From NCBI RefSeq assembly GCF_033115175.1, contig NC_084850.1:19003218-19067217 (forward strand): a DNA stretch of 64,000 nucleotides. Direction: 5' to 3'. How positions within the stretch are numbered: position 1 is the first letter of the stretch; each line of letters opens with the position of its first letter. This DNA comes from Lepus europaeus. Taxonomy: Eukaryota; Chordata; Mammalia; Lagomorpha; Leporidae. Below the pieces are notes generated by a model. It had not been told where the DNA came from. It did no database searches and saw only the letters and a program-made list of their open reading frames with translations. Made by a program: the position numbers and the translations under genes. This document shows positions 60,771-64,000 of this stretch, piece by piece.

Positions 60771-61494
60771 AAAACATCAAAATGACAACCTGTAATAGAA
60801 AATGGATACATTATTCTTTGGAAAAATGAAAACATGACTGGGTTACAAAATGCTCTATTAAGGAAGTGAGGAGACAAGCAAAGACAGAAAATATTTTCAA
60901 TCTTATATCTGAAGAAGGACTTGTATCTAGAATATAAAATGAACTCTTGTAACAGAATGCTAACACTAATAATACTAATATGGTCCAATTTAGAAGTACA
61001 CAAAAGATGTGAAGAGACATTTTACCAAAGAAGATGCAAAAATGGATAGGCTCATTTATAGATGCTCCACATAATTACTCATTAGGGGAATGCAAATCAA
61101 ATCCACATACCAGCTTGACTATAAATACAAAAGGTAGATAACAACAAGTTTTATTAAAACTATATAGAAATTGGAACCTTTGTATACTACTGTTTGAAAT
61201 GTAAAATGGTACAGCAACATTTAAAAATCCTGGCAGTTCTTCAAAAACTTAATATAGAGTTATCATCTGACCCAGCAATTGTACTCCAAAATATACAAAA
61301 AGAAATGAAAATATATGTGCACAGATAATCGTATCAACTTTATTCATAATAGAGATATATAATGCAAATGTCCATTTACTGGTGAATGGATAAACAAAAT
61401 GTAATATATTCATTCAGTAGACCACCAGTTAACAACAGAAGAAAAAAACTGATATATGCTGCAAAAGGAGTGCATTTCAAAAACATTCAGAGGG

Positions 61495-61748
61495 GCCAGT
61501 GCTGTGGCATAGTGGGTAAAGCCATCATCTGCAGTGCCAGCATCCCATATGGGTGCAGGTTCGAGTCCTGGCTGCTCCACTTCCCATCCAGCTCTCTACT
61601 ATGGCCTGGGAAGGCTGAAGAAGATGGCTTAAATCCTTGAGCCTCTGCACCCGTGTGGGAGACCCAGAAGAAGCTCCTGGCTCCTGGCTTCAGATCAGTG
61701 TAGCTCTGGCCATTATGGCCAATTGGGGAGTGAACCATCAGATGGAAG

Positions 61749-61792
<44 letters not shown>

Positions 61793-61845
61793 CTCCTACT
61801 CTCTCTGTGTAACTCTGCCTTTCAAATAAATAAAATAATTCCTAT
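61495..61845 (+). mobile_element. C repeat (CSINE)
   Basis: Head 'ggggccagtgctgtggcata', (CT)18 at 61750-61788, tail 'ctttcaaataaataaaataa'. Confidence 0.91.
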
Positions 61846-61857
61846 TTAAGTCTTTTA

Positions 61858-62075
61858 AAAAAGATTTCTTTATTTATTTGAAAGGCATAATTACAGAAAT
61901 AGAAGGAGACACAGAGATCTTTCATCTGCTGGTTCACTCCACAAATGACCTCAACAGCTTGGGCTGGGCCTGGCCAAAGCCAGGAGCCTGGAACTCCATC
62001 TGAGTCTCCCACATGGATGGTAGAGATCCATACACTTGAGTCATCTTTCACTGCCTTCCCAGGTGCATTGACAAG
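61858..62075 (-). mobile_element. C repeat (CSINE), head-truncated
   Basis: Antisense; 'gatttctttatttatttgaa' to 'cactgccttcccaggtgcat', where the element breaks off. Confidence 0.83.
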
Positions 62076-62310
62076 TCTCAAATCATGCATAGAAAGACAC
62101 GATGGCACAAACATGTAGAATCTAAAAAATGCTGATCTCATTAAAGTTGAGAGTAGACCAAATAGCTAAAGCAATCTTATACAAAAAAAGCAAAGCGAAG
62201 CCAGAAACATCACAATACCAGATTTCAACACATATTACAGGGCAGTTATAATGAAAACAGCCTGATACTGGTACAAAAGCAGACATGTAGACCAATGGAA
62301 CAGAATAGAA

Positions 62311-63244
62311 ATGCCAGAAATCAATCCAGACATCTACAGCCAACTTATCTTTGACCAAGGAGCTAAAACCCATCCCTGGAGTAAGGACAGTCTCTTCAAC
62401 AAATGGTGCTGGGAAAACTGGATTTCCACATGCAGAAGGATGAAGCAAGACCTCTACCTTACATCTTACACAAAAAATCAATTCAACATGGATTAAAGAT
62501 CTAAATCTACAACCCGAAACCATCAAATTATTAGAGAACATTGGGAAAACCATACAAGACATTGGTGCAGACAAAGAGCTCTTGGAAAAGACCCCAGAGG
62601 CACAGGCAATCAAAGCCAAAATCTACAGATGGGATTACATCAAACTGAGAAGCTTCTGTACTACAAAAGAAACACTCAGGAAAGTGAAGAGCCAACTGAC
62701 AGAATGGGAGAAATTATCTGCAAACTATTCAACTGATACAGGATTAATAACCAGAATATATAAAGAGATCAAGAAACTCAACAGCATCAAAACAAGCAAC
62801 CCAGTGAAGAAATGGGCAAAGGACTTAAACAGACATTTTTCAAAAGAGGAAATCCAAATGGCAAACAGACAGATGAAAACATGGTCAGGATCACTAGGCA
62901 TCAGGGAAATGCAAATCAAGACCACAATGAGGTTTCATCTCACCTCAGTTAGAATAGCTTACATACAGAAATCAACAAACAACAAATGCTGGCGAGGATG
63001 TGGGGAAAAAGATACCCTAATCCACTGCTGGTGGGAATGCAAACTGGTAAAGCCACTGTGGAAGACAGTTTGGAGATTCCTCCGAGTTCTGAACATAGGC
63101 CTACCATATGACCCAGCCATCCCACTCCTAAGAATCTTCCCAAGGGAAATTAAATCAGCATATGAAAGAGCTATCTGTACCTCCATGTTTGTTGCAGCTC
63201 AATTCACAATAGCAGAGACATGGAATCAACCCAAATGCCTGTAA
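62311..63244 (+). pseudogene. L1 ORF2 C-terminal region, one frameshift plus early stop
   Basis: Reading frame from before 62311 ([40 protein letters not shown]) shifts by one base in an A-run near 62471 (SYTKNQFN instead of SYTKI...). The new frame runs [20 protein letters not shown] to ETWNQPKCL and stops at 63242-63244, about 60 residues short of the usual L1 ORF2p end. The cysteine motif area is visible ([20 protein letters not shown]). It has no RT or endonuclease domain, so it is not an active element. Confidence 0.85.
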
Positions 63245-63565
63245 ACTGAAGACTGGATAAAAAAAAATTATGGGATATATACACCATGGAATACAACACA
63301 GTAGTAAAAAAAAAAAAAAAGCAAAGTCTGGTCATTTGCAACAAAATGGATGAAACTGGAAAACATCATACTTAGTGAAATAAGCCAGTCCCAAAGGGAA
63401 AGATTCTATATATTTTCCCTGACCTGTGATAACTAATAGAGCACCTAAAAGGCAACATGTATAAATAAAATTGACGCTCTGAGAAGCAACGATTATGAAC
63501 AGACCTTCTCTTGACTGTTGAAGAATAGCTTTTTATTCTATATTTTTGATTATCTTTTCTTTTCT

Positions 63566-63915
63566 TTCTTTCTTTTTTTTTTTTGACAGGCAGAGTGGAC
63601 AGTGAGAGAGAGAGACAGAGAGAAAGGTCTTCCTTTGCCATTGGTTCACCCTCCAATGGCCGCCGTGGCCGTCGCGCTGCGGCCAGCGCACTGCACTGAT
63701 CCGATGGCAGCAGCCAGGTGCTTTTCTTGGTCTCCCATGCAGGTGCAGGGCCCAAGGACTTGGGCCATCCTCCACTGCACTCCCGGGCCACAGCAGAGAG
63801 CTGGCCTGGAATAGGGGCAACCAGGACAGAATCTGGCGCCCCGACTGGGACTAGAACCCGGTGTACTGGCGCCACAAGGTGGAGGATTAGCCTATTGAGC
63901 CGCAGCGCCAGCTTC
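63566..63915 (-). mobile_element. C repeat, poly-A subtype (CSINE2-like)
   Basis: Antisense. Target copies 'tatcttttcttttct' (63551-63565) and 'tatcttttcctttct' (63916-63930), 14 of 15 identical. Interrupts L1 'C'. Confidence 0.93.
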
Positions 63916-64000
63916 TATCTTTTCCTTTCTAATATTTTTTTAAGAGTCAACTGCTCTGTGCTGTCAGCCTTTGTAAACTGGAGCGAATATTTTTTTTTTT

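Larger units (their letters stand above)
50040..62150 (+). mobile_element. Old L1 'B', sense, ORF1 end through ORF2 3', shredded
   Basis: Collinear pieces: inter-ORF region (50040-50358, 'gaatgttatatccagcaaag'), endonuclease (51400-52046 and 54017-54106, e.g. 'catttttctcaagtgcatgt'), region before RT (54666-55250), RT (55251-55507, frame with [17 protein letters not shown], and 56410-56818, 'cttcacagatgatatgattc', the FADD-motif region), then ORF2 C-terminal parts (58040-58180, 58599-58856, 60771-61494) and a 3' scrap at 62076-62150. All frames are broken. Roughly half of this span is later insertion. Confidence 0.7.
62152..64000 (+). mobile_element. Lagomorph L1 'C', sense, 5'-truncated
   Basis: Starts within ORF2 (encoded IAKAILYKKSKAKPEASQ), continues through the ORF2 C-terminus and 3' region to at least 63540, is interrupted by a C repeat at 63566-63915, and continues to about 63985. 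It was inserted into the 3' scrap of L1 'B'. Confidence 0.8.

Overview
This window is mammalian nuclear DNA, almost certainly lagomorph and most likely rabbit (Oryctolagus). It carries about 65 copies or fragments of the tRNA-derived C repeat (CSINE), the abundant SINE of rabbits and hares, plus L1 elements whose 3' UTRs look lagomorph-specific. The only intact protein gene is RBMX (hnRNP G). In other mammals RBMX is on the X chromosome, so this is probably X-chromosomal sequence.

Layout. Bases 1-9600 are intergenic: C repeats, ancient L2/MIR remnants, an LTR-like block and a MaLR LTR split by two C repeats. Bases 10200-11250 form a CpG-rich promoter with GC boxes, a TATA-like box, a non-coding exon 1 and YY1-like sites. 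RBMX coding exons run from 11747 to 15347 (eight exons, 391 codons plus stop), all with GT-AG boundaries. The first coding intron hosts the box C/D snoRNA SNORD61. Bases 15348-19100 are repeat-free, hold several AATAAA signals, and contain what looks like an internal exon and a terminal acceptor downstream of the stop codon, so a spliced long 3' UTR is plausible.

Bases 20000-40400 are repeat on repeat: degenerate antisense L1, C repeats in both orientations, a MaLR LTR split over 4 kb, an MST-like LTR, L2 (including a reverse-transcriptase remnant), a MER2-like DNA transposon and a 37-bp U6 snRNA fragment. Bases 40400-62150 are two old sense-strand L1s laid end to end and cut up by later insertions. 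These include C repeats, two young antisense L1 3' ends with clean target-site duplications, a nest of two 5'-inverted L1s, a processed SND1 retrocopy and a tailless 5S rRNA fragment. Bases 62150-64000 are a younger L1 whose ORF2 C-terminus is largely readable.

Functionally, RBMX and SNORD61 are the working genes: one promoter makes the splicing regulator and, from its intron, a guide for 18S rRNA 2'-O-methylation. Most of the rest is a readable insertion history. No bacterial, phage, CRISPR or operon-type system is present.
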